Positions 45,710-53,996 of a DNA stretch of 64,000 bases are shown piece after piece. Numbering within the stretch: position 1 is the stretch's first letter; each line of letters begins with the position of its first letter. The position numbers and the translations under genes were made by a program. This stretch comes from CAZYBU01 sp964645775 (GTDB lineage Bacteria > Spirochaetota > UBA4802 > UBA5550), in the NCBI GenBank assembly GCA_964645775.1, contig CAZYBU010000007.1, positions 38,302 through 102,301 on the forward strand. The letters are read 5' to 3'. The notes under the pieces were generated by a model, which was given only the letters and a program-made list of their open reading frames with translations, searched no databases and was not told the origin of the DNA.

Positions 45710-47329
45710 GTGATGAAAAAATTCTGCAGTATACTGATTCTGTTCCTGACTCTCCTGGCATGCCGTAATGAGAATCAGGCCCGGGAAACCGACTACCTCC
45801 TTTCCGGAATGGACCTGAAGACCCGGGTTGGCCAGATGATTATGGTCTCTATTCCGGGTGGAACAGTCAGTGAAATCCATTCTGAAATACTGAAGTTGTC
45901 CCGACCGGGCGGAATCATTCTCTTCGGGTATAATCTCGGTTCTTCCAGGTCGATAAGCCGATTCGTGGAGGGATTACAGGATATCTCCATGAAACGATCG
46001 GGGATCCCTCTTTTTATCTCCATCGATCAGGAGGGAGGTCGGGTCAGGAGGATCGAAAAAGGGGTCACTCTTTTCCCGGGGAACATGGCTTCAGGATCGG
46101 CCAATAATGAAAAGGATGTTTATCTGTGGGGTAGAATCGTCGGTCTGGAACTGAGGAGCCTGGGGATAAACATGAACCTGGCCCCGGTTCTGGACGTAAA
46201 CAATAATCCGGGCAATCCGGTTATCAATATACGTTCCTTCGGATCCGATCCGGGCCATGTCAGTCGCATGGGAAGGAGCTATATCCGCGGCCTTCAGGAG
46301 TCGAACTGTATCGCCGTGGGGAAACATTTTCCCGGTCACGGAGACACGGACAGGGACTCCCACCTGACACTGCCGGTCATCCCCTATGATATGGAGCGCC
46401 TTGAAAGAGTGGAGCTGGTTCCCTTCCGGGCCGCCCTTGAGGAGAAGGTCTCAGGTATCATGAGCGCCCATATATCCTATCCCAAGCTGCTGGAACCGGG
46501 TCAATCGGCCACCCTGTCAAAAAAGATCCTGACGGATCTACTGAGAAAAAAGATGGGTTTTGACGGACTTATCATTACCGATGACATGGAGATGAACGCT
46601 ATATCAAAAAGGTATTCCCTGGATGAAGCAGCGGTCCGGGCCGTTAAGGCGGGAGCGGACATTGTGCTGATCAGTACTCATGGCCGTTCCATAGAGCTTA
46701 TCCGGGATGGGATTCTCCGGGCCGTGAGGGAGGGGCGTATTTCACGGCAGAGAATCGACCGTTCCGTGAAACGCATTCTGGAAGCGAAACTCCGGTACGG
46801 TATTATGGATATCGACAGCGCGGGGAATATAACCCGGCCCTCTTTCCGCATAAGCAGAAAGGACCAGAGTCTTCTTGCCCGCGGTGAAAAGGTCAACCGG
46901 AGAATGTCAAGGGAGGCCCTCTACTATGATGGGGATCCTTCACTTCTTGGGAGGAGAGGAGTGGTTTACGTCAGAGGCTCCGCGGCAAGGTTCTTTTCTG
47001 GATTTTCTTCGCTGGAAGTCGCGCAAACCCGGTCTGATCTTGATCGTATCCTTTCCGGGGGGAAGGCCAGGGTCCTTTATCATGTGGACAGTGATGCCGT
47101 GAACCCGGCCACCGCTTCAATTCAGGTGAGCCGCCGTTTGGCGGAGATAAGAAAGATACCCCTGGTCGTTGTCTCCACGGGGAACCCTTTTCCCGTGGCC
47201 GGAGAGGGATATCATAATGTGCTTTATTCTTTTTCCAATACGCCCGCGTCTTTGGAGGCACTGGCCCTCGCTCTTTCCGGTGCAGTAGAACCATCCCGGA
47301 GCATACCTTTTCAACTGCGAAAACCATGA
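45710..47329 (+). CDS. nagZ: glycoside hydrolase family 3 lipoprotein, beta-N-acetylhexosaminidase-like
   Basis: A 539-residue lipoprotein: a hydrophobic signal (ILILFLTLLAC) with the lipobox cysteine at about residue 18, then a GH3 catalytic domain. The acid/base region reads KHFPGHGDTDRDSHLTLP, typical of NagZ-like enzymes, and the nucleophile lies in IITDDMEMNAIS. NagZ removes beta-GlcNAc from muropeptides; an exported version would act in the envelope. A second domain (about 395-539) completes the fold. The GTG at 45710 is followed at once by an ATG; either can start. The last four bases overlap the hemW-like gene. Confidence 0.88.
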   Translation: MMKKFCSILILFLTLLACRNENQARETDYLLSGMDLKTRVGQMIMVSIPGGTVSEIHSEILKLSRPGGIILFGYNLGSSRSISRFVEGLQDISMKRSGIPLFISIDQEGGRVRRIEKGVTLFPGNMASGSANNEKDVYLWGRIVGLELRSLGINMNLAPVLDVNNNPGNPVINIRSFGSDPGHVSRMGRSYIRGLQESNCIAVGKHFPGHGDTDRDSHLTLPVIPYDMERLERVELVPFRAALEEKVSGIMSAHISYPKLLEPGQSATLSKKILTDLLRKKMGFDGLIITDDMEMNAISKRYSLDEAAVRAVKAGADIVLISTHGRSIELIRDGILRAVREGRISRQRIDRSVKRILEAKLRYGIMDIDSAGNITRPSFRISRKDQSLLARGEKVNRRMSREALYYDGDPSLLGRRGVVYVRGSAARFFSGFSSLEVAQTRSDLDRILSGGKARVLYHVDSDAVNPATASIQVSRRLAEIRKIPLVVVSTGNPFPVAGEGYHNVLYSFSNTPASLEALALALSGAVEPSRSIPFQLRKP

Positions 47330-48504
47330 CAGGCATTTATATCCATATCCCCTTCTGCAGAAGAAAGTGTGATTACTGCGCCTTTTTTTCCCGTCCTCTC
47401 GCCAATGAGGATCTTCTGGACAGGTATGTCGATGCTCTAACCGGGGAGATAAGGAGGACTCTGGATGAACTGGGAAATCCTGATATCGATACCCTGTATA
47501 TAGGCGGGGGGACTCCCTCACTCCTGGAACCGGGACAGGTAGAGTCCCTCATCGACGCCGTTCGGCTGAATGGGAACCTCTCCCGGGGGAGTGAAAGCAC
47601 CCTGGAGATTAATCCTGAAGATGTAAGCCGGGAATATCTTCATTCCCTGAAAGAGAAGGGCATTAATCGCTTTATCCTCGGGATTCAGTCCCTTGACAGG
47701 AAGACTCTGAATTTCCTCGGCAGAGGAACCTTCGCTGATCAGGCTGAAAGGCTCGAAGTCTTTTTTTCCCTGGATGGTTGCCGTAAGGGGGTGGACATCA
47801 TTTCCGGTATCCCGACCCTTTCGGACATGTTGCTGGAGGATGAGCTGAAAAAGATTCTCGATTTCGGACCGGATCATCTCTCGCTCTATTCCCTCACCCT
47901 GGAACCGGGAACCCCCCNNNNNNNNNNTGACCGGTTTTCGCCGGCTGAGGATTTTGATGAGATACAGGTTTATCAGTATGAACGGGCCTGTCACCTGATC
48001 GCGGAGGGAGGGCTGGCCCGCTACGAGGTATCCAACTTCGCCCGACCGGGATTCGAGTCCCGCCACAACAGGAAGTATTGGAATTACGAACCCTATGCCG
48101 GATTTGGACCCGGCTCTCATTCTCTTCTGGGAGGGGAACGGTACAGTAACGATATGGCCATCCATGAGTACATTCTTTCAGACAGGTCTCGTTTCAGACG
48201 TGACGTGCGAAACCGGGATGATATTCTCGTGGAGATTGTTATGACAGGTCTGCGTCAGAGTGAAGGTATGATACTGGAAATAAGCGCAGAAAGGGCAGGT
48301 ATAGAGGTTCCGGAAGAACTGATTCACAGGATGAAGACCCATCCCGCCCTGGAGGTAAAACGGAAGAGTGAGGGTACGCTGGTCCGGGTAAAGGAGGATC
48401 ACCTGCTGATGACAGACACCCTTGTCTATCAGTGCCTGGAGCCGTGGATATCCTTTCCGGGTCGTAAAAAAGTGAGCAGAGTTTTTCAGGGAGGAACCGT
48501 GTGA
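47326..48504 (+). CDS. hemW: HemW-like radical SAM protein (interrupted by an assembly gap)
   Basis: A 392-residue radical SAM protein. The cluster motif is CRRKCDYC in HIPFCRRKCDYCAF, followed by LYIGGGTPSLLEP, INRFILGIQS and FARPGFESRHNRKYWN, all typical of HemW (formerly called a coproporphyrinogen oxidase homologue). HemW is a haem-binding chaperone in several bacteria. Ten Ns (47918-47927) fall inside, but the frame stays open across them, so a few residues near position 198-201 are unknown. The gene overlaps the nagZ-like gene at its start and the aminotransferase at its end, four bases each. Confidence 0.9.
   Translation: MTGIYIHIPFCRRKCDYCAFFSRPLANEDLLDRYVDALTGEIRRTLDELGNPDIDTLYIGGGTPSLLEPGQVESLIDAVRLNGNLSRGSESTLEINPEDVSREYLHSLKEKGINRFILGIQSLDRKTLNFLGRGTFADQAERLEVFFSLDGCRKGVDIISGIPTLSDMLLEDELKKILDFGPDHLSLYSLTLEPGTPXXXXDRFSPAEDFDEIQVYQYERACHLIAEGGLARYEVSNFARPGFESRHNRKYWNYEPYAGFGPGSHSLLGGERYSNDMAIHEYILSDRSRFRRDVRNRDDILVEIVMTGLRQSEGMILEISAERAGIEVPEELIHRMKTHPALEVKRKSEGTLVRVKEDHLLMTDTLVYQCLEPWISFPGRKKVSRVFQGGTV
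47918..47927. other. assembly gap (10 N)
   Basis: Ten undefined bases inside the hemW-like gene, next to a run of six C residues. The reading frame agrees on both sides, so the true gap is close to 10 bases or 10 plus a multiple of three. Confidence 0.99.
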
Positions 48505-49655
48505 TTTCAAAACGAGTGAGGGACATCTCTTCCTTTAAGGTGATGGATGTACTCCAGAGGGCGCAGGAACTGGAGGGTGAGGGCCACCATGTTATTCACC
48601 TGGAGGTGGGGGAACCCGATTTTCCGACGCCCGAAATCGTTCAGCAAGCGGCCATAGCCGCTATCCGGGAGGGTAAGACCCGGTATACCCACGCCATGGG
48701 GATGCCTGAGCTGCGGGAGGAGATCGCCCGTCATTACAGGCGGGAGTACAATGTTAAGGTATCCCCGGACCGGGTCCTGGTTACCGCCGGTACATCTCCT
48801 GCCATGCTGATGATGATGCTGGCCTGTATCGAGGACGGGGACGAGATCGTTCTATCCGATCCCGGTTACGCGTGCTATCCCAATTTCGTGGAGATGGCAG
48901 GAGGTGTTCCGGTCCGGGTAACGACCTGTCCGGAGAAAGGTTTTCTTTTCACGGCCGATGACATGAATCGTGCGATTAATAAAAAGACGCGTGCCGTCAT
49001 GATTAACTCGCCCTCCAATCCCACGGGAGTTGTTATACCGACTGAGGAGATGAAAAAGATTTCGGAACTGGATGTTCCCTGTATTTTTTCTGACGAGATA
49101 TATCACGGCCTGGTCTACCGGGGACGGGCCTCGTCCATCCTGGAATACACGGATCGTGCTTTTGTTGTAAACGGTTTCTCCAAGCGCTACGCCATGACTG
49201 GATGGAGGCTCGGGTATCTTATCTTCCCGGAGGAGTTTCGGAGCGTTATGGAACGCATTCACCAGAACTTCATGATTTCGGCCAACAGCTTTGTTCAGGT
49301 GGCCGGTATCGAGGCCCTGATCCGGGCAAATCATGAAATCGAAAAGATGAGAAAGGTCTATGACCGCAGGCGCACCTATATGATTGAAAGGATCCGTTCC
49401 ATGGGGTTGAAGGTTCACCTGGAACCGACCGGGGCCTTCTATCTCCTGGCCGATGCCCGGTATTTTTGCCATGACTCCCTGGCTGAGGCCTTTGCCATCC
49501 TGGAGAGCGTGCACGTGGGGGTGACCCCGGGGATAGATTTCGGGTCGGGTGCCGAAGGGTTTCTCCGTTTCTCTTACGCCAATTCCATGGAGAACATAAG
49601 GGAAGGATTGGACAGGGTGGAATCGTACCTGAAGGAGAAGGGTGTTACTCCATGA
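48501..49655 (+). CDS. class I pyridoxal-phosphate aminotransferase
   Basis: A 384-residue PLP enzyme of fold type I, class I/II. The motif YTHAMGMPELREEIARHY and the segment MINSPSNPTGVV (the conserved NPTG) lead to FSDEIYHGLVY and the PLP lysine in VNGFSKRYAMTGWRLGY. The C-terminal arginine region is FLRFSYANSMENIREGL. It resembles bacterial aspartate/aromatic aminotransferases with broad specificity; the amino donor cannot be read. The GTG start overlaps the hemW-like stop (GTGA). Confidence 0.9.
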   Translation: MISKRVRDISSFKVMDVLQRAQELEGEGHHVIHLEVGEPDFPTPEIVQQAAIAAIREGKTRYTHAMGMPELREEIARHYRREYNVKVSPDRVLVTAGTSPAMLMMMLACIEDGDEIVLSDPGYACYPNFVEMAGGVPVRVTTCPEKGFLFTADDMNRAINKKTRAVMINSPSNPTGVVIPTEEMKKISELDVPCIFSDEIYHGLVYRGRASSILEYTDRAFVVNGFSKRYAMTGWRLGYLIFPEEFRSVMERIHQNFMISANSFVQVAGIEALIRANHEIEKMRKVYDRRRTYMIERIRSMGLKVHLEPTGAFYLLADARYFCHDSLAEAFAILESVHVGVTPGIDFGSGAEGFLRFSYANSMENIREGLDRVESYLKEKGVTP

Positions 49656-49795
49656 AAGTATATCTATTCCAGTAAAATGCTTTACAAAAAATTCGCACCT
49701 GTGAGTATTCAATTATACAACCGTACGGGAGGCCGAGTTTACCGGCCACGGACCCATCACACAGGCATGTAAGATCAAGAACGAGGAGGCAGCAG

Positions 49796-51904
49796 ATGCT
49801 ACAGGAGTATACTACCGAAAATATACGGAACGTTTGCATCATAGGTCATGATGGGACAGGAAAGTCAACTCTGCTCGAGGCCATGCTCTTCGTGACCGGA
49901 AAGATCGATGCCATGGGAAGCTCGGAGTCAGGGAACCTGGTCTCCGATTTTGATGATGAAGAAAAGAAACGCCATATGTCGATCAGTAACGCACTGGCAT
50001 GTATTGAACACGACGGTGTGAAAATAAATGTCATCGACACGCCCGGTAAAGCCGGTTTCGTGGGTGATCAGAGGGCTGCCCTGCAGGCGTCGGACCTGGC
50101 TGTCCTTGTGGTCGACGCCGTGGATGGTGTTCAGATAGAGACGGAAAAGGCCTGGAGATACCTTAAGGAAAACGATATTCCCAGGATTATCTTTGTAAAC
50201 AAGATGGACAGGGAACGGGCCAGTTACGAGAAAGTCATTGATAACCTGAAAAACAGCCTTAATGTTAACGTTGCCACCCTCTGCCTTCCGGTTGAGGAGG
50301 GACCCGCCTTCAGCGCGGTTATCGATATCATAGATATGAAGATGATGAAACCGAAAGGGGACGGCAAAAAGGTCGATTCCCTGGACGTGCCTCCCGAGTT
50401 TCTTGACGTCGCCAGGGAAGCGAATACAAACCTGGTCGAGCAGGCGGCAGAGGGTGACGATGAGCTTATCGAGAAATTCCTTGAGGGAGAAGAACTGACA
50501 GATGATGAGATGATGCGCGGTGTCAACGAACAACTGGTGGAAGGCCGCCTCAGTTCCGTTATATGCGGGTGCGCCACGAAAAAGATAGGAATCTGGAACC
50601 TGATAAAGGTCCTCAGCCATTACGCCCCCTCTCCCGCCATTAACAGCGAGTATACCGGTCACAAGAAGGACAATCCTGAAGAGAGCGTAACGGTTCAGGC
50701 CCAAGACGATTCTCCTTTTTCAGCTGTTGTGTGGAAAACCTATATCGACCAGTTTTCCGGTCGTTTCAGTTACCTGAAAATCACTTCCGGTACACTGGGA
50801 CCTGACAGCGAAGTTCTGAATAGTGTTCGTGACCAGAAGGAACGGGTCTCCAGGGTCTATTCCATGATGGGAGGGAAGATGCTGGAAGTCCCAAAACTTC
50901 ACACCGGAGACATGGGCGTTGTCATTAAACTTGAAAACACCGTTACCGGAGACACCCTCTGTGATCCTAAGAACCCGGTTGTCCTTCCTCTTGTCGAAAT
51001 GCCCCATCCTGTCTACTCCATGGCTGTTGAGGCGGTCAACAAATCGGATGAGGACAAGCTCTCCCAGTTTTTCCACCGCGTAACGGACGAGAACCCGACG
51101 GTTACCTATGCTTTCAATTCGGAGACCAAAGAGACGGTTCTCTCCGGTATGGGAGATCTGCAACTGGGTATCATACTGGACGCACTCAGGGAGAAGAGCA
51201 AGATCGATGTTGAAACCCGCGAACCGAGGGTGGCCTACCGGGAAACCATCACAAAGAAGGCGGAATCTCAGTACAAGCACAAGAAACAGAGTGGCGGTCA
51301 CGGCCAGTACGGTGAGGTCTACTTCCGGGTATGGCCGCAACAGAGAGGAGAAGGATTCGAGTTCAAGGACTCCATCGTGGGTGGCGTGGTTCCAAAGCAG
51401 TATATTCCCGGTGTACAGAAAGGGGTCCAGGAAGGTCTCCAGGAAGGGGTCCTGGGCAGGTACCCTGTAGTCGACGTGGGCGTGGAGATATTCGACGGTT
51501 CTTATCACAGCGTCGACTCATCGGAGATGGCTTTCAAGATTGCTTCCCGTAACTGCCTGAAGAAGGCCATGGAGGCGGCCGGTCCTCAGCTATTGGAGCC
51601 GATAATGAAGGTCCGTATCTTCGTGGATAAGGAGTTCATGGGAGATATCCTTAATGATGTCACAAGCCGCAGGGGAAGGGTTCTGGGGATGGACAACGCC
51701 GAGGATTCAGGAAGTAATATCTCCGTTGTGAACGCGCAGATACCCCTTGCGGAGATGCTCCGGTACTCCATCGACCTGAAGTCCATGACCAGCGGCAAAG
51801 CGACCTTCGAGTCCGAGTTCTCCCATTATGATCCAGTGACCGGCAGGGTGGCGGAGAAGGTCATCGAGGCGCGGAAGAAGTTTCTGGAAGAGGATTCCAA
51901 TTAG
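49796..51904 (+). CDS. elongation factor G-like GTPase (EF-G2 type)
   Basis: A 702-residue translational GTPase related to EF-G. The P-loop is GHDGTGKSTL rather than the canonical EF-G GHIDAGKT, switch II reads DTPGKAGF and the base-recognition motif is NKMD. These features match the EF-G-2-like paralogues found beside a canonical EF-G in many bacteria. Their role is unclear; some lack translocation activity or help recycling under stress. Domains II to V follow in normal order, with KHKKQSGGHGQYGEV as the domain IV landmark. A 140-base gap precedes it; GAGGAGG lies upstream of the ATG. Confidence 0.88.
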   Translation: MLQEYTTENIRNVCIIGHDGTGKSTLLEAMLFVTGKIDAMGSSESGNLVSDFDDEEKKRHMSISNALACIEHDGVKINVIDTPGKAGFVGDQRAALQASDLAVLVVDAVDGVQIETEKAWRYLKENDIPRIIFVNKMDRERASYEKVIDNLKNSLNVNVATLCLPVEEGPAFSAVIDIIDMKMMKPKGDGKKVDSLDVPPEFLDVAREANTNLVEQAAEGDDELIEKFLEGEELTDDEMMRGVNEQLVEGRLSSVICGCATKKIGIWNLIKVLSHYAPSPAINSEYTGHKKDNPEESVTVQAQDDSPFSAVVWKTYIDQFSGRFSYLKITSGTLGPDSEVLNSVRDQKERVSRVYSMMGGKMLEVPKLHTGDMGVVIKLENTVTGDTLCDPKNPVVLPLVEMPHPVYSMAVEAVNKSDEDKLSQFFHRVTDENPTVTYAFNSETKETVLSGMGDLQLGIILDALREKSKIDVETREPRVAYRETITKKAESQYKHKKQSGGHGQYGEVYFRVWPQQRGEGFEFKDSIVGGVVPKQYIPGVQKGVQEGLQEGVLGRYPVVDVGVEIFDGSYHSVDSSEMAFKIASRNCLKKAMEAAGPQLLEPIMKVRIFVDKEFMGDILNDVTSRRGRVLGMDNAEDSGSNISVVNAQIPLAEMLRYSIDLKSMTSGKATFESEFSHYDPVTGRVAEKVIEARKKFLEEDSN

Positions 51905-51934
51905 TATCCCTCGAATAAACTTCGGATAGCGTTA

Positions 51935-53140
51935 ATGAATGTTCTGATTATTGAGCAGGAACCGGATTTCTTTTATCCGGTTTCTGATATTCGTCCTCTC
52001 TGGGACCTGCGCATGGGGGCCCTTCTCTTTCGGGAGCGCCTGGAGAAGTTCTTCCAGGAAGAAGGGGTGGAACCGGGGGGTATCCACTACACCTGCCGGG
52101 AAGACCTGGTTCCCCTTTATTCACGCCTCATGCCCGGGAGGAAGGTGTCAATACCTCCTGAGAGAGTGGAGCAGGATACCCTTATCTGCTCCGCGACGAT
52201 ACTCCCTGGCCGGGACCTTCTGGACCTTCAACCGGGAGAGGGACTCTTCCAGAATGATCGATGTATCGCGGTCAGCCTCTCCGCCGGGTCCGCAGTTCCA
52301 ATGGATTTAACCCTCCTCGAAGGAGTGCGTCCCCGGCAGGCTACCGGGAGCCGGGCCTTCCGGTACCACTGGGAACTTATGGGTTCCAACGGAGATGTTA
52401 TCATTGAAGATATCAGGTACGCGGACCTGCCCTCGGGAAACAAAAAGGATGTAACAATTCTCGGTGACTCGACCCGGTTTTATTGTCATGAAGGCGCCGA
52501 GGTGGAACCTATGGTCCTGGTGGATTGCCGGGAGGGTCCTGTTATAATAGAGGAGGGTGCCTGTATACACGCCTTTACCCGTATTGAGGGACCGGCCGTT
52601 ATCGGTCGTGAGACTCATGTGCTGGGGGCCCGCATTCGGGAAGGCACGACCCTGGGTCCTGTCTGCCGTATCGGTGGGGAGGTGGAGACCTCCATTTTTC
52701 AGGGGTTCTCGAATAAATATCATGAGGGTTTTATCGGACATTCCTTTATCGGCCAGTGGGTAAATATTGGCGCCATAAGTTCGAACAGCGACTTGAAGAA
52801 CAGCTACCTGCCGGTAATGGTCTATACCCCGGCCGGAATGAAAGACACCGGTATGGTAAAGGTCGGAACAGCCATGGGAGATTTTTCCAAGTGCAGTATC
52901 GGGACCATGATCAATACCGGTTCCATTATCGGGACAGGCGCCATGCTGGTCCACGACGGGAACCTGACGCCTCCCCATGTACCCCCCTTCGCATGGCTGA
53001 CCGACGGTGAGATTGTCTACCGGACCCGGCCCCACGGATTCGTGGCCGGGGTCCACAGGATGATGAACCGGCGGGGCCTGGAACCGGAATCAGAACTGGA
53101 AGCCCTTCTCCTGAAAAGGATAGCTGAAACGACTGGATAA
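51935..53140 (+). CDS. GlmU-like sugar nucleotidyltransferase/left-handed beta-helix acyltransferase
   Basis: A 401-residue two-domain protein of the alternative GlmU family (UDP-GlcNAc diphosphorylase/GlcN-1-P acetyltransferase type). The N-terminal half (about 1-190) starts with a nucleotidyltransferase-like VLIIEQEPDFFYPVSDIRP rather than the usual GGxGTR loop. The C-terminal half (about 200-390) is a hexapeptide-repeat beta helix (VIGRETHVLGARIREGT, ISSNSDLKNS, GTMINTGSIIGTGAML). Families of this kind make a nucleotide sugar for the envelope. It starts 31 bases after the EF-G-like gene and is followed one base later by the TonB-like gene. Confidence 0.8.
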   Translation: MNVLIIEQEPDFFYPVSDIRPLWDLRMGALLFRERLEKFFQEEGVEPGGIHYTCREDLVPLYSRLMPGRKVSIPPERVEQDTLICSATILPGRDLLDLQPGEGLFQNDRCIAVSLSAGSAVPMDLTLLEGVRPRQATGSRAFRYHWELMGSNGDVIIEDIRYADLPSGNKKDVTILGDSTRFYCHEGAEVEPMVLVDCREGPVIIEEGACIHAFTRIEGPAVIGRETHVLGARIREGTTLGPVCRIGGEVETSIFQGFSNKYHEGFIGHSFIGQWVNIGAISSNSDLKNSYLPVMVYTPAGMKDTGMVKVGTAMGDFSKCSIGTMINTGSIIGTGAMLVHDGNLTPPHVPPFAWLTDGEIVYRTRPHGFVAGVHRMMNRRGLEPESELEALLLKRIAETTG

Positions 53141-53141
53141 T

Positions 53142-53996
53142 ATGGAGCGTACCCGCGATCTCTCCCTTTTTCTTCTCATCTCCCTGGGACTGCATCTTGT
53201 GCTGACCGTGGGTATCTTTATGCCCGGCCTGGAAACGGTCCGTGAACTGGAACGAAGGATGTCGGGATCAAACACCCTCTTCCGGGACATCACGGTCAAT
53301 ATCAATCAGAATGACCAGCGCAGGATCACGGAGCGGACCATGCTATCGGACCGGGACTCCACGGAATCCGGGTACATAACCCGTGAACGGGGGGACAACT
53401 GGCTTAACAACTCCAGATATTTCAATATGCGTCCCGGCAGGGCCGGGGACGGGTCACCCGCCAGGGGAAAGGAGGGCAGCCGCATGGAAGAGCTCACCTC
53501 AGAAAGGTCCCGTGTCTACGTCTATCTGGATCGGGGAGGGCGGAGACGGGCAAGCGTGGAAGGAACGGACGCCACTCGCATTACCATACCGGACCGGGAC
53601 GATATCACGAAGAAAAACGCCATCTACTATTCCAACAGCGGGCTCTTTTCATTTAACACCGCGAAGTTTAAGGATTTCGAATACTTCCGAAAAATGAAGG
53701 ACAGAATAGCCAATCAGTGGCATCCTCCTCTCCTGGCTAATTCCAGTATCGGGGGATGGGCCCCGGGCAGAACCCGCATCATGGCTATCCCGTCACAGTA
53801 CGTGAAGATCGCTTTTGTCCTGAATCGGCAGGGAGACGTAGTCTCCGTGCACCTGGTCGATTCTCTTGGAAATCGGCCCCTTGATGAATCATGTATAGAC
53901 GCCATCCGTAACTCGAAAAGCTTCGGTCCCGTACCCGACAGCCTGAAAGGAAGAAAAATCGTAATCCCCTTTATGTTCGGCTATAACGTGCGGTGA
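53142..53996 (+). CDS. TonB-like C-terminal domain protein
   Basis: A 284-residue protein anchored by one N-terminal helix (about residues 10-27). A long charged, Arg-rich periplasmic linker follows. The C-terminal domain (about 180-284) reads RIANQWHPP..., IAFVLNRQGDVVSVHLVDSLG and CIDAIRNSKSFGP, which is the TonB/TolA energy-transfer pattern. TonB proteins couple the proton motive force, through ExbB/ExbD, to outer-membrane receptors; no exbBD is visible here, so the partner is elsewhere. It begins one base after the GlmU-like stop and ends overlapping the convergent YihY gene by 16 bases. Confidence 0.82.
   Translation: MERTRDLSLFLLISLGLHLVLTVGIFMPGLETVRELERRMSGSNTLFRDITVNINQNDQRRITERTMLSDRDSTESGYITRERGDNWLNNSRYFNMRPGRAGDGSPARGKEGSRMEELTSERSRVYVYLDRGGRRRASVEGTDATRITIPDRDDITKKNAIYYSNSGLFSFNTAKFKDFEYFRKMKDRIANQWHPPLLANSSIGGWAPGRTRIMAIPSQYVKIAFVLNRQGDVVSVHLVDSLGNRPLDESCIDAIRNSKSFGPVPDSLKGRKIVIPFMFGYNVR

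Noticed and set aside
47518..48165. Minus-strand frame across the N gap
   Set aside because: It is an antisense shadow of the hemW-like gene and includes undefined residues.
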